A stretch of DNA of 64,000 nt. It comes from Motiliproteus sp036960405 (GTDB taxonomy: Bacteria > Pseudomonadota > Gammaproteobacteria > Pseudomonadales > Balneatricaceae). The position numbers and the translations under genes were made by a program. Shown piece by piece: positions 34,264 to 43,843 of the stretch; position 1 is the first letter of the stretch; every line of letters begins with the position of its first letter. The notes under the pieces were generated by a model, which ran no database searches, was not told where the DNA came from, and was given only the letters and a program-made list of their open reading frames with translations. The stretch lies in contig JBALWS010000004.1 in NCBI GenBank assembly GCA_036960405.1, positions 1-64,000 on the forward strand, read 5' to 3'.

Positions 34264-34813
34264 ATCTCTCAAAGCGCGGTTACAGATATCAGCATCGATG
34301 CTGTCGTTAATTTGGGTCATATTTCTAATCGAAGCCATAATACCCGGACTGGAGCTTCGCTCTTGGGGCATTCTACCTCGGGATCCCTCAGGTCTGTTCC
34401 CCGGCGTCATCGCCGCACCGCTGCTCCATGGCGGCCTGTGGCACCTTGTGGCCAACAGCATCCCGCTGTTTGTTTTATCGTTCCTTGTTAGTCTCCACGG
34501 TACCGGCCGCCTGATACGAGTGAGCATCGCTGTCACCCTGCTGGGGGGGCTGTTGGTCTGGGTGTTTGGGCGCAACGCCTACCATATAGGGGCCTCAGGC
34601 CTTATCTTCGGGCTGTGGGCCTACTTGCTAGCTTATGGCTACGTTAAATGCGACCTCAAAGCGATTGCGATTGCGATTGCTGTGTTGGTACTTTACGGCG
34701 GCATGGCGTTCGGCCTGCTGCTGGGCACGCCGGGCGTTTCTATCGAATCCCATCTCTTCGGCGCGCTGATCGGCGCGCTGTGCGCCGTCAAGGACGGACG
34801 CTCAAAAAAATAA
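34256..34813 (+). CDS. Rhomboid intramembrane serine protease
   Basis: 185 residues, six membrane spans. The family motifs are all present: HGGLWHLVAN (His58, His63, Asn67), the catalytic Ser114 in HIGASGLIFG and the catalytic His166 in IESHLFGALIGA. It should cleave transmembrane helices of other proteins in the inner membrane. GGAG stands seven bases before the ATG, which lies within the DUF6471 gene, so the two are coupled. Its place between PspA-like and flotillin genes suggests a role in membrane-protein turnover under stress. Confidence 0.93.
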   Translation: MVESLKARLQISASMLSLIWVIFLIEAIIPGLELRSWGILPRDPSGLFPGVIAAPLLHGGLWHLVANSIPLFVLSFLVSLHGTGRLIRVSIAVTLLGGLLVWVFGRNAYHIGASGLIFGLWAYLLAYGYVKCDLKAIAIAIAVLVLYGGMAFGLLLGTPGVSIESHLFGALIGALCAVKDGRSKK

Positions 34814-35070
34814 GGCAGCCTGATGTTATGAGCCGGTATGAAAGCACCAATGATGCATAATCTGAACATGGGGGCAGCGACTGCCAGACGCACACCGGTT
34901 TTCGCCGATCTATTACCGATATCCGTTATAAAAATCACTTCATGTTGCAGAAGCAATCTGATCTACTTGGGTGATTTATTCAGAAACTAGCTTGTTTATT
35001 AATGATTTATTACCATTACAGCGTGCTTTAATCGGCAACAGACCAACTACCATCGTAAGGAAGCTGAGGT

Positions 35071-35760
35071 ATGTTCGCGGTTCTGCTACACGAAGGGATG
35101 GATCCGTTTTACCAAAACATCGCATCCTTCCCGACTGTCATTTTCACCTTTATTCTGGCCATCTGCGTGCTCTACTGGCTGGTGGCGGTGCTGGGCTTCA
35201 TTGACATCGACATACTCGATTTTGATCTGCCCGAGACCGACCCCAGCCAGCCGGGTAGCCAGGGCTCCTCCTTCTCTACGGCCGACATCCTTGCCGGCCT
35301 GATGCTCAAACTGGGACTCAATGACGTACCGGTGACGGTCATCCTCTCCTTTATCGCGTTATTCGGTTGGTTGATCAGTTATTTTGCGGTGCATTTTCTA
35401 TTTGGCGTGGTGCCGGATGGGTTGCTTCGTTACCTGGCCGGAGCTGCTGTGGTTGTTGGAACAGTTTATGTTGCGGCGTTGATTACCTCGGTCATCATTC
35501 GGCCTTTGCGGCCGCTGTTTAAAAAAGCACAGCAGGAAACCCACAAAGATATCCTCGGCCAAACGGCCATCGTCCGGACCTCACGAGTAGACAGCAACTT
35601 TGGTGAAGCGACGCTGGATGACGGGGGTGCCGGTTTGATTCTTAAAGTCAGGTCGTTGGGCGATACGGTTTTCGAGCGCGGCGACAGGGTGGTGCTGCTC
35701 GACTATGTCCACGATCAATACATCTATCGGGTGATCTCTGAGCAAGAGTTCTCCCAGTAA
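35071..35760 (+). CDS. yqiJ: YqiJ-like OB-fold membrane protein
   Basis: 229 residues. N-terminal region with a membrane span (IFTFILAICVLYWLVAVLGF), two more spans (VILSFIALFGWLISYFAVHF; YLAGAAVVVGTVYVAALITS) and a C-terminal OB-fold like that of NfeD (ILGQTAIVRTSRVDSNFGEA, then ERGDRVVLLDYVHDQYIYRV). YqiJ and the flotillin YqiK are neighbours in E. coli, and the same pair is seen here with 48 bp between genes. It probably anchors or caps the flotillin complex. Confidence 0.88.
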   Translation: MFAVLLHEGMDPFYQNIASFPTVIFTFILAICVLYWLVAVLGFIDIDILDFDLPETDPSQPGSQGSSFSTADILAGLMLKLGLNDVPVTVILSFIALFGWLISYFAVHFLFGVVPDGLLRYLAGAAVVVGTVYVAALITSVIIRPLRPLFKKAQQETHKDILGQTAIVRTSRVDSNFGEATLDDGGAGLILKVRSLGDTVFERGDRVVLLDYVHDQYIYRVISEQEFSQ

Positions 35761-35808
35761 TCCCCCCCTATTGAATTAACTACTTACCAAATACATGGAG
35801 TAATTGTT

Positions 35809-37692
35809 ATGGCTGATTTGTCTGTGCTTATGCCGGTGGCCACCGGTGTCGGTATCTTCTTTATCGTGTTGCTCGGATTGGCCGGTCTGTTTAAGGCGTT
35901 CTATATCAAGGTGGCCCAAGGGACCGCCCTGATCGTCAACGATATGAGCGCACGGCCCAAGGTACATTTCACCGGGGCGCTGGTGTATCCCATCATCTAC
36001 AAGAAGGAGATGATGAAGATCTCTTTGATCACGCTTGAGGTTGACCGCCGTGCTAAGGACGGTTTGATCTGTGCTGACAATATGCGTGCGGATATCACCG
36101 TTGCTTTTTATCTGCGGGTGAATGAAACCGCTGAAGATGTATTACGGGTGGCCAAGTCAATCGGTGCAGATCGAGCATCTGATAAAACAGCCGTATACGA
36201 CCTGTTTGCTGCTAAATTTTCCGAAGCGCTAAAGACTGTGGGTAAGCAGATCGACTTTGTCCAATTGTTTGAAAATCGGCTCGGGTTTCGTGAAAAAATT
36301 ATCGAAGTGATCGGCGATGATCTTAACGGCTATATCCTCGAAGACGTGGCTATCGACTATCTGGAACAGACCCCAAAATCGTCGTTAGATCCCAACAATA
36401 TTTTAGATGCTGAAGGTATTAAAAAGATCACCGAGCTGACGGCCCAGCAGAACATTCGCACCAACGTGTTAGAGCGGGATGAAGAACTCGCTATCAAGAA
36501 AAAGAATGTCGAAACCACCGAGGCTATGCTGTCGCTAGAGCGCCAGCAGGCGGATGCCGAGGCCAAGCAACAACGCGAGATCCTGACCATTCGAGCCCGC
36601 GAAGAAGCGGAAACCAAGAAGGTTCAAGAAGAGGAGCGCAGGAAGGCGGAGCAGACGCGAATTCAGGTCGAGCAAGATCTGGCGGTCCAGACTGAGAATC
36701 AGAAACGCGAAGTGGAAGTGGCCGAACAGAATCGTCAGCGGGCGGTGGCGATCGAAGAAGAGAAAGTCACGCGAGCTCGGGATCTGGAGATCGTGTCACG
36801 CGAGCGTGAAGTTGAACTCCAGAAAATTGAAGCCGAAAAGGCGTTGGAGATAGAGAAAAAAGAGATTGCCAACGTGATCCGTGAGCGGGTCGTCGTGGAT
36901 AAGACGGTGGCGATCGAAGAGGAGCGCATCAACGAGGTGCGTGAAGTCTCAGAAGCGGATCGCGCCAAGCAAGTTAAGGTGCTGGCTGCTGAGGCGGTAG
37001 CAGAAGAGGACAAGGTCAAGCAGGTCAAAGCTGCGGAAGCCGAAGAGATTGCTGCCAGACATAAAGCGGCCGAGATCACTACGCTCGCCCAGGCCGATCT
37101 GGAAGCGGCCGCCAAGGATGCTGATGCCAAGAAGAAGCTGGCCGAAGGTGTTCAGGCGGAAGAGGCGGCCAGCGGGCTAGCCGAAGCCAAGGTTCAGGAA
37201 GCCAAGGCCGATGCTCTAGAAAAAGAGGGCTTGGCCGAAGCGGCGGTGATCGCGGCCAAAGGGACATCGGAAGCGCAGGCCAAAAAGCAGGTGGGTATGG
37301 CTGGTGCCGATGTTACTCGCGAGCAGTTCAAGGCCGAAGCCGATGGTCTGGTGGACAAGTTTGAAGCTATGGGCTCGATGAGCGATCAGGCGCGTGAGCA
37401 TGAGGAGTTTCGCATGGGGCTCGAAGCCGCCTTTAAGGAAGCTATGGCATCCATCGAGGCCGGCAAGGACGTCGCCCGCGAGAACGCCGGTGTGCTGTCT
37501 ACGGCGTTGCAAAAGGCCAAGATCGATATCGTCGGCGGTGAGCAGCACTTCTTCGATACATTTGCCAAGTCGCTGTCATTGGGCAAAGCGGTGGACGGCT
37601 TCGTCTCCAAAAGTAATACCGCCCAGGGGCTAATGGCAAAGTTCATGGCGCCTAAGGAAAAAGCCCCGGTGAAGACTGAAACCGAAGTGTGA
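35809..37692 (+). CDS. yqiK: Flotillin-like protein YqiK
   Basis: 627 residues. One membrane span (GVGIFFIVLLGLAGLFKAFY) near the start, a PHB/SPFH domain at about 40-215 (VHFTGALVYPIIYKKEMMKI; NMRADITVAFYLRVNETAED), and then a very long Glu/Ala/Lys/Gln coiled coil to about residue 520. The C-terminus (VSKSNTAQGLMAKFMAPK) is short. Flotillins form membrane microdomains and scaffold other membrane proteins; this is the bacterial YqiK branch. GGAG precedes the ATG at eight bases. Middle gene of a YqiJ / YqiK / AAA-ATPase row. Confidence 0.93.
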   Translation: MADLSVLMPVATGVGIFFIVLLGLAGLFKAFYIKVAQGTALIVNDMSARPKVHFTGALVYPIIYKKEMMKISLITLEVDRRAKDGLICADNMRADITVAFYLRVNETAEDVLRVAKSIGADRASDKTAVYDLFAAKFSEALKTVGKQIDFVQLFENRLGFREKIIEVIGDDLNGYILEDVAIDYLEQTPKSSLDPNNILDAEGIKKITELTAQQNIRTNVLERDEELAIKKKNVETTEAMLSLERQQADAEAKQQREILTIRAREEAETKKVQEEERRKAEQTRIQVEQDLAVQTENQKREVEVAEQNRQRAVAIEEEKVTRARDLEIVSREREVELQKIEAEKALEIEKKEIANVIRERVVVDKTVAIEEERINEVREVSEADRAKQVKVLAAEAVAEEDKVKQVKAAEAEEIAARHKAAEITTLAQADLEAAAKDADAKKKLAEGVQAEEAASGLAEAKVQEAKADALEKEGLAEAAVIAAKGTSEAQAKKQVGMAGADVTREQFKAEADGLVDKFEAMGSMSDQAREHEEFRMGLEAAFKEAMASIEAGKDVARENAGVLSTALQKAKIDIVGGEQHFFDTFAKSLSLGKAVDGFVSKSNTAQGLMAKFMAPKEKAPVKTETEV

Positions 37693-37740
37693 TATCGGTA
37701 GCATCGGGTGAGCCTTGTCTTCATTTAATGCCTGTTTGTT

Positions 37741-37773
37741 TTGGATATGACCGGTATGCCGAGTCATATCCAA
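37741..37773. repeat. Perfect 11-bp hairpin between yqiK and the AAA-ATPase gene
   Basis: TTGGATATGAC (37741-37751) is the exact reverse complement of GTCATATCCAA (37763-37773), with an 11-base loop. There is no T run on either strand, so it is not a normal terminator. It could be an mRNA-processing or stability element that sets different levels of flotillin and ATPase. Confidence 0.55.
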
Positions 37774-37826
37774 CAAAGGCTGGTGACTTGGACAGCACAG
37801 CACAGCAAAGCGAAAAGGATTGAGCG

Positions 37827-40800
37827 ATGGTGCAGCAGAATAGTTCCGAGGTAGGTACGGCCACCGACGCGAACCAGAAGGTCGCTAACGCGGTTGCGGA
37901 AGGGGGCGCCTATGAGGTCATTCGGAAGCGGTTGGTTGATCAAGGTCGGCAATTGGACGATAAGACCGGGCAACTGAACGAGGCGCGGCTGGCCGAATTC
38001 GGTAGCTCCGCCATGAGTGTGTCGGCACGGATCCGGGTGCGTACCGAAAACAACTGTGTGGCCCGCGATATCGTCCAGGTGGGCGACCTGCTGTTGTTCG
38101 GCTATAACGTCTTTCTGGGGCTTAAGAAAGAGATCAAGATCGCCGATGTCTTTTCGCTGTTCCGATTGGATCAGGATGGTGATGATTACTGTATGGAGCC
38201 GCTGCCTTTTGCGGGCAGCTTCCTGGCTGATAGCGCCTTCGTTAATGATTTCGATGAACTCTACCGCTACTACAAGCACACTCGGTTGGTACAGCTGTCG
38301 GTCAAGGATGGCAAGCTGTTGGCCGGGTTTCAGATTGGTGAGCGACTCGAGGACAAGCGGGTGTTCCGCTGGTCGATCTCGGCCGAGGGCAAATCCCTCA
38401 GTTATATCGACAACCGCGGTGAACGCGATATCCAACTTCCGCCGCGGTTTGATTTTGAATGGACCGAGACCAGCCGGGAAGATTCCGTGCACGGCCGCCA
38501 CCCGCATATCAACATCCTCGACACCGTCTTCGTTGAGACCATCGGCGGTGACCTGACCGTCAAAGTCGAAGACAACACTGACGATGGGCTGGGTATTTAT
38601 CGTGAACCTGTCGATGACAAGACCCAGTCGCTGGATGATGCGGATTATTGCTATGCAGCGGTCGGCAGCCTGATTCTGTTGAAGATACGCCCCTACCGGG
38701 AACAAGACTGGCGCTACCTGATCTTCAATACGCTAACCCATCAAGTGTTGCGGATGGATGCCATCGGTGCCTCCTGCGTGCAGCTGCCCGAAGACCACGG
38801 GGTGATCTTCCCTGGGGGTTACTACCTGCAGACCGGGGAGTACAAAACCTTCGACGGCGAAGTGGCCGGACTGCAGTTCAAACGGATGATCCGCTCCCCC
38901 AATGGCGAAGATGTGCTGTTTGTTTTCTACGAACCCGAAGCGGGGATATTCGGCCTGTTCGGTTACAACCTGATTCAGAAGCAACTTCAAAACCCGATTT
39001 ACGGTCATGGTTACGCCTTATCGGACGACGGAACGGTGGTGATTTTTTCGGCAGAATCGGAACCCACCCGTGTCCACCCGATGCAGATCTGGGCAACGCC
39101 CTATGTCAGCGATGAGTTTGCCAGCCAGAAACCGGCCAGCCAGAATTTTTACGGCCGGGTTGGCAATGCCGAACTGGTCCGCGGCATCTCGGATCTCTAC
39201 AGCATTGGCCGGATCATCGGCGATCAGGAGGTCTCAGTCCGGCTTTATGAAGAGCTGACCAAGACCGTCGGTAAACTGTTTGATGCCCATTACTGGCTGG
39301 ACGAGGCCGAAGCGCTGGCGATTGATGACTTGTTGAAAGAGGTTGCCACCACTGCCGAGCTGGTGATCGATGAATTCGAGAAAGTCGAAGGTATTCGCCA
39401 GCAGTCGTCCAAGGCCATGGCCGCGGCCGAACAGCAACAACAGGCCATAACACAAGCCATCCGCCCGGAAAACTGGGAGCTGGCCGAAGACTATATTGAG
39501 GCCCTCAATAAGCTGCGTCATCAACGGGGCCGCCTCACCACTCTCAAGAGCTATCGCTACATAGACCTCGACCGCATCGCTGAGCTGGATGCCGAAGTGG
39601 GCGAGCGTCAGGAGGCGCTGAGCGAGCAGACGGTTGGCTTTCTTGCCGGAGACCAGGCGTTGACCCCCTATTGGGCAAAGATCGAAGAGATGGACCAGCA
39701 GGTAGTGCAAGCGGACAGCATCGCAGCGCTGAGCCCCATCGTAGAGGTGATTGAGACTACCGCGGCCGGTCTGGATCTGCTGTCTGAACTGATGGGCACG
39801 TTGAAGGTCGATGACGCCAATGTCCGCACCCGCATCATCGAGGCGATTTCCGAGGTCTACTCCAAGCTCAACCAGAGCAAAGCCACGGCGAGAAATAAGC
39901 ACAAGAGCCTAGGATCGAAAGAGGCGGTGGCTCAATTTGCCGCTCAATTCAAACTGTTTTCACAAAGCATCACTAACGCCCTAGGCATGGCAGTTACGCC
40001 GGAGCGCTGTGATGAGCAGCTGTCGCGGCTAATCGTCCAGCTTGAAGAGCTGGAAAGCCAGTTCAGCGACTACGATGAGTTCCTGGCCGATATCATGGCC
40101 AAGCGAGAAGAAATCTACGAGTCGTTCGAGGCGCATAAGCAGCAACTGCTGGATGAACGCCAGCGCAAGGCTCAGTCGGTGACCGATGCCGGGACACGAA
40201 TTCTGACCAGTATCGAGCGCCGTTCGCTAAAGTTTACCGACGCCGACGAGTTGAACACCTACCTCGCCTCCGATTCGATGGTGCTGAAAATACAGCAGTT
40301 GGTTGAACGGTTGCGGCAGCTCGGCAGCGCCGTGCAGGCCGATGACCTCGAGTCCCGGTTTAAGCTGATCAAGGATCAGGCAGCCCGTTCGCTGCGCGAC
40401 AAGTCCGATATCTATGAAGATGGCGGCAATATCATCAAACTCGGGCCACGCCACAAGTTCAGCGTCAATAAACAAGAGCTGGACCTGACCATCATTCCCC
40501 GCAACGGTGAGCTCTGCATGCATCTCACCGGCACCGACTACTTCGAGCCCATCGACCACCCCGAACTGATGCAGCTTCGCGACTACTGGGAGGTGTCACT
40601 GGAGTCGGAAAGCCCGACTGTCTACCGAGCTGAGTACCTGGCTTCGGCGATACTCCAAGCCGCCCAGAAGCAGCAGGAAGGGCTATCCATCGGCCAGTTA
40701 AGCGCGGTGCTGCAAGACTCGGATCAACTGCTGGGCTTGGTCAGGGCTTTTAGTGCTTCACGCTACAAGGAGGGCTATGAAAAAGGCGTCCACGATCATG

Positions 40801-43157
40801 ATGCAGCGCTGATACTCAAGCAGCTTCTGCCAGTCTATGAAGGCGCGAACCTACTTCGTTATGATCCACTGAGCCGCGGCCTGGCGCAGATTTTCTGGGT
40901 CAATGTCGAGGCAACGACCCCAGCCCAGACCAGTGGCGACAATGGCCCTGCCCCGGTTTCGATTCAAAGCTGGCGCGAGCGGGCGCGCTCGGCGACGCAG
41001 ATGCGCCGATTGTTTGCCGACGGTCGGGCGGTTGAACAACTCACAGCCGAAGTCAGCGCGACCCTGAGCGGCTTTCTGGTCGATCACCCTATCCCCTTGG
41101 CATCGGCGACCACGGCGCGGGTTGCGGCCTATCTAGTCGAGGAGCTGGGGCGGGAACGGTTTGAATTCATCTCCAGTAAATATGCCACCGAGCTGGCCAA
41201 TGAGTTTAAACGTTCCTTAGACGATCAGACTTGGCGTCAGTACCAGGCCGCGCTGGATAAGCTCAAAGGGCGGGTTGCCGATCGCTGGAACCTGACCTAC
41301 AGCTGGTTGCAGGCCTTGGTCAAAAGCAAAAAGTTGGAGCAACTTGAACACTATATTCCCGAAGCCGTGGCGCTGCTCAACGGCGATGGCCGCCTGAGCC
41401 GCCGCTCGACGGAGGTGGACCTGGAAGTGCGGGTCGCCGGCCTGCTGGGAGAACACCCGACGATCGTGACCGACGGTGCCGAGCGAGTGCTGGCCTTCTC
41501 GCTGGATGCGTTCCTGTTGCGGCTGGAAAGACACCGGCAACAGGTCGTGCCCGGGTATCACCGCTACCTCAACCTGCGCGCGCAGATTATCGAACAGAGC
41601 AGGGAAACCCTCCGAGTCGAAGAGTTCAAAGCCAAGCCGCTCAGTTCATTTGTCCGCAACCGGCTGATCAACGAATCCTATCTGCCGCTGATCGGCGATA
41701 ACCTGGCCAAGCAGATGGGTACCGTGGGTGAGAACAAACGTACCGATCTGATGGGTTTGTTGATGATGATCTCGCCACCGGGGTACGGCAAGACCACCCT
41801 GATGGAGTACGTCGCCGACCGGCTCGGTCTGATCTTTATGAAGATCAACTGCCCCTCGTTGGGTCACGATGTGTTGTCCCTCGACCCGGCCCAGGCGCCC
41901 AACGCTACCGCCCGTCAGGAGCTGCATAAGTTAAACCTGGCGCTGGAGATGGGCAGCAATGTGATGCTCTATCTGGACGACATCCAACACACCGATGCCG
42001 AGTTCCTGCAAAAATTTATCTCGCTGTGCGATGGCACCCGCCGAATCGAAGGGGTATGGAAGGGTAAGACCCGCACCTACGATATGCGTGGCAAGAAGTT
42101 TTGCGTGGTCATGGCGGGTAACCCCTATACCGAATCGGGCGAGGCCTTCCGGGTGCCGGATATGCTCGCCAACCGGGCCGACATCTACAATCTCGGCGAT
42201 ATCCTCGGTGGCATGGATGAGCAGTTCTCCTTGAGCTATGTCGAAAACTGCCTGACCTCCAGCGCCGTGCTCGCGCCGCTTGCCACCCGGGAGATGAGCG
42301 ACGTTTACAAGCTGATCGACATGGCCAAGGGTGCCAGTATCGCCAGCACCGACCTGAGCCATCAATACAGCGGTGCCGAGATCAACGAGATCACCGGTGT
42401 GCTGCAGAAGCTGTTCGTGATTCAGCAGGTGGTGCTGAAGATAAACCAGCAGTACATCGCCTCCGCCGCTCAGGACGATAAATACCGTACCGCCCCCTCG
42501 TTCAAGCTGCAGGGCAGCTACCGCAACATGAACAAGATGGCGGAGAAGGTCTCCGCGGTGATGAATGATGACGAGCTGCGGCAGATGATCTCGGATCACT
42601 ATCTCGGCGAAGCACAGTTGCTGACCTCGGGGGCCGAAGAAAATTTATTGAGACTGGCGGAGTTGCGCGGCGGCATAAGCGATGAAGAGCAACAGCGCTG
42701 GCAGCAGATCAAGAAAGACTTCCTCCGCAATAAGGCGATGGGTGGCGATGATAGCGATGTCGGCGGCAAGCTGGTGGCGCAGCTGGCTGACCTGGTCGAC
42801 GGGGTGCAGCAGTTGGGTGCGGTTGCCAGCATGAGCATGGCGGATAAAGAAAAATCTGCGGCCTTGTCGGTGGCCGATAACGTTAATCTCAGTCGTGAAA
42901 TAGCCGGTTCGCTTGAACGTATTGGCCAGCAACTAAGCGAAACTCAGCCCAATATCGAAGTCATCAACCAGCCGATGCCGGGTATCGACAAGATACTGCG
43001 AGTACTGGCCTACACCTATAAGCACAGCATGCTGGCACTGGTCGAAGGGATGGATAGGAAGTTTGAATTCGATCAAAAGACCCACGATGAGATCGAGAAA
43101 ATCACCGCCAAGCTGGTGGCTTTGGATCAAAATTTTTCCAACCAGGACAAGAGTTAA
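37827..43157 (+). CDS. Giant AAA ATPase, 'DNA repair ATPase'-type (DUF3686-like)
   Basis: 1,776 residues. The first ~450 are strand-rich with repeated short modules (IFNTLTHQVLRMDAIGASCV; LFGYNLIQKQLQNPIYGHGY), perhaps a propeller. Residues ~500-850 are mostly coiled coil (MAAAEQQQQAITQAIRPENW). The C-terminal third carries the AAA module: Walker A PPGYGKTT (Gly1319-Lys1322), Walker B VMLYLDD (Asp1384/1385), and an arginine-finger/sensor region after ANRADIYNLGDILGG. The family is often labelled DNA-repair ATPase, but its place after YqiJ-YqiK argues for a membrane job. AAGGA lies seven bases before the ATG. Confidence 0.85.
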   Translation: MVQQNSSEVGTATDANQKVANAVAEGGAYEVIRKRLVDQGRQLDDKTGQLNEARLAEFGSSAMSVSARIRVRTENNCVARDIVQVGDLLLFGYNVFLGLKKEIKIADVFSLFRLDQDGDDYCMEPLPFAGSFLADSAFVNDFDELYRYYKHTRLVQLSVKDGKLLAGFQIGERLEDKRVFRWSISAEGKSLSYIDNRGERDIQLPPRFDFEWTETSREDSVHGRHPHINILDTVFVETIGGDLTVKVEDNTDDGLGIYREPVDDKTQSLDDADYCYAAVGSLILLKIRPYREQDWRYLIFNTLTHQVLRMDAIGASCVQLPEDHGVIFPGGYYLQTGEYKTFDGEVAGLQFKRMIRSPNGEDVLFVFYEPEAGIFGLFGYNLIQKQLQNPIYGHGYALSDDGTVVIFSAESEPTRVHPMQIWATPYVSDEFASQKPASQNFYGRVGNAELVRGISDLYSIGRIIGDQEVSVRLYEELTKTVGKLFDAHYWLDEAEALAIDDLLKEVATTAELVIDEFEKVEGIRQQSSKAMAAAEQQQQAITQAIRPENWELAEDYIEALNKLRHQRGRLTTLKSYRYIDLDRIAELDAEVGERQEALSEQTVGFLAGDQALTPYWAKIEEMDQQVVQADSIAALSPIVEVIETTAAGLDLLSELMGTLKVDDANVRTRIIEAISEVYSKLNQSKATARNKHKSLGSKEAVAQFAAQFKLFSQSITNALGMAVTPERCDEQLSRLIVQLEELESQFSDYDEFLADIMAKREEIYESFEAHKQQLLDERQRKAQSVTDAGTRILTSIERRSLKFTDADELNTYLASDSMVLKIQQLVERLRQLGSAVQADDLESRFKLIKDQAARSLRDKSDIYEDGGNIIKLGPRHKFSVNKQELDLTIIPRNGELCMHLTGTDYFEPIDHPELMQLRDYWEVSLESESPTVYRAEYLASAILQAAQKQQEGLSIGQLSAVLQDSDQLLGLVRAFSASRYKEGYEKGVHDHDAALILKQLLPVYEGANLLRYDPLSRGLAQIFWVNVEATTPAQTSGDNGPAPVSIQSWRERARSATQMRRLFADGRAVEQLTAEVSATLSGFLVDHPIPLASATTARVAAYLVEELGRERFEFISSKYATELANEFKRSLDDQTWRQYQAALDKLKGRVADRWNLTYSWLQALVKSKKLEQLEHYIPEAVALLNGDGRLSRRSTEVDLEVRVAGLLGEHPTIVTDGAERVLAFSLDAFLLRLERHRQQVVPGYHRYLNLRAQIIEQSRETLRVEEFKAKPLSSFVRNRLINESYLPLIGDNLAKQMGTVGENKRTDLMGLLMMISPPGYGKTTLMEYVADRLGLIFMKINCPSLGHDVLSLDPAQAPNATARQELHKLNLALEMGSNVMLYLDDIQHTDAEFLQKFISLCDGTRRIEGVWKGKTRTYDMRGKKFCVVMAGNPYTESGEAFRVPDMLANRADIYNLGDILGGMDEQFSLSYVENCLTSSAVLAPLATREMSDVYKLIDMAKGASIASTDLSHQYSGAEINEITGVLQKLFVIQQVVLKINQQYIASAAQDDKYRTAPSFKLQGSYRNMNKMAEKVSAVMNDDELRQMISDHYLGEAQLLTSGAEENLLRLAELRGGISDEEQQRWQQIKKDFLRNKAMGGDDSDVGGKLVAQLADLVDGVQQLGAVASMSMADKEKSAALSVADNVNLSREIAGSLERIGQQLSETQPNIEVINQPMPGIDKILRVLAYTYKHSMLALVEGMDRKFEFDQKTHDEIEKITAKLVALDQNFSNQDKS

Positions 43158-43172
43158 TACAGGACGTTAAAT

Positions 43173-43715
43173 ATGCACTGCCCCCAATGCAAAGGTTACC
43201 AACTAGAACCCAAGCTATTAGAACCGAACCTGTTAGCAGCAAGCTGTCTCAAATGTAATGGCGCGCTGGTGCCATTGCTGAATTACCGTCACTGGTCAAA
43301 AAATCACTGCGACGAGCACTTTGTGAACAAGGTGGACGAAGTGTCAATCGCTGCCGAAGACAGCACCCAGGCTAAACTTTGCCCCAAATGCGGTCGAATG
43401 ATGACCAAGTTTCGTATCGGCTTAGCAAATGACAATCGGATCGATCTCTGTGGCAGCTGTGATGACGCTTGGCTGGATAACGGCGAGTGGCAGTTGCTAA
43501 AACAGTTAGAGCTGCACGATCAGCTGCCAAAAATTTTTACAGAAGGGTGGCAAAGAAATATTCGGCGGCAAAGACAGCAACAGCAAGTACAAGCCAAATA
43601 CACTGAACTGATCGGAGAGGAAAGTTTTAGCAAAGTCGATCAATTCAAAAGCTGGGTTGATAAACACCCGCAAAAAGATCAGATAAAGCAATATTTGATT
43701 ATCAGTTTTGATTGA
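43173..43715 (+). CDS. Zinc-ribbon (zf-TFIIB-type) protein
   Basis: 180 residues. Two CxxC pairs at the start (HCPQCKG and SCLKCNG, 19 residues apart) and two more at about 70-100 (LCPKCGRMMTKF; LCGSCDDAWLDNGEW), matching TFIIB-type zinc ribbons. The C-terminal third is basic and helical (QRNIRRQRQQQQVQAKYTEL). It follows the giant ATPase by 15 bp and so is likely its co-expressed partner. The molecular role is unknown. Confidence 0.83.
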   Translation: MHCPQCKGYQLEPKLLEPNLLAASCLKCNGALVPLLNYRHWSKNHCDEHFVNKVDEVSIAAEDSTQAKLCPKCGRMMTKFRIGLANDNRIDLCGSCDDAWLDNGEWQLLKQLELHDQLPKIFTEGWQRNIRRQRQQQQVQAKYTELIGEESFSKVDQFKSWVDKHPQKDQIKQYLIISFD

Positions 43716-43780
43716 GGCCGAAACGGCTAAGGAAATTGCGAACAAGTCCTGCCGTCTGATACTGACCGGCCTCCCGAAAC

Positions 43781-43810
43781 AAAAAAGGCCTGCATTAGCT
43801 GCAGGCCTTT
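43781..43810 (-). terminator. Terminator of trmB (also usable from the plus strand)
   Basis: AAAGGCCTGCA (43784-43794) pairs with TGCAGGCCTTT (43800-43810) around a 5-base loop. On the minus strand the stem is followed by six Ts (43786-43781). It lies 34 bp after the trmB stop, and opposes the zinc-ribbon gene's end at 43715. Confidence 0.87.
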
Positions 43811-43843
43811 AAAGTATTGTTGTACGGAAGCGGTAGCGATTCT

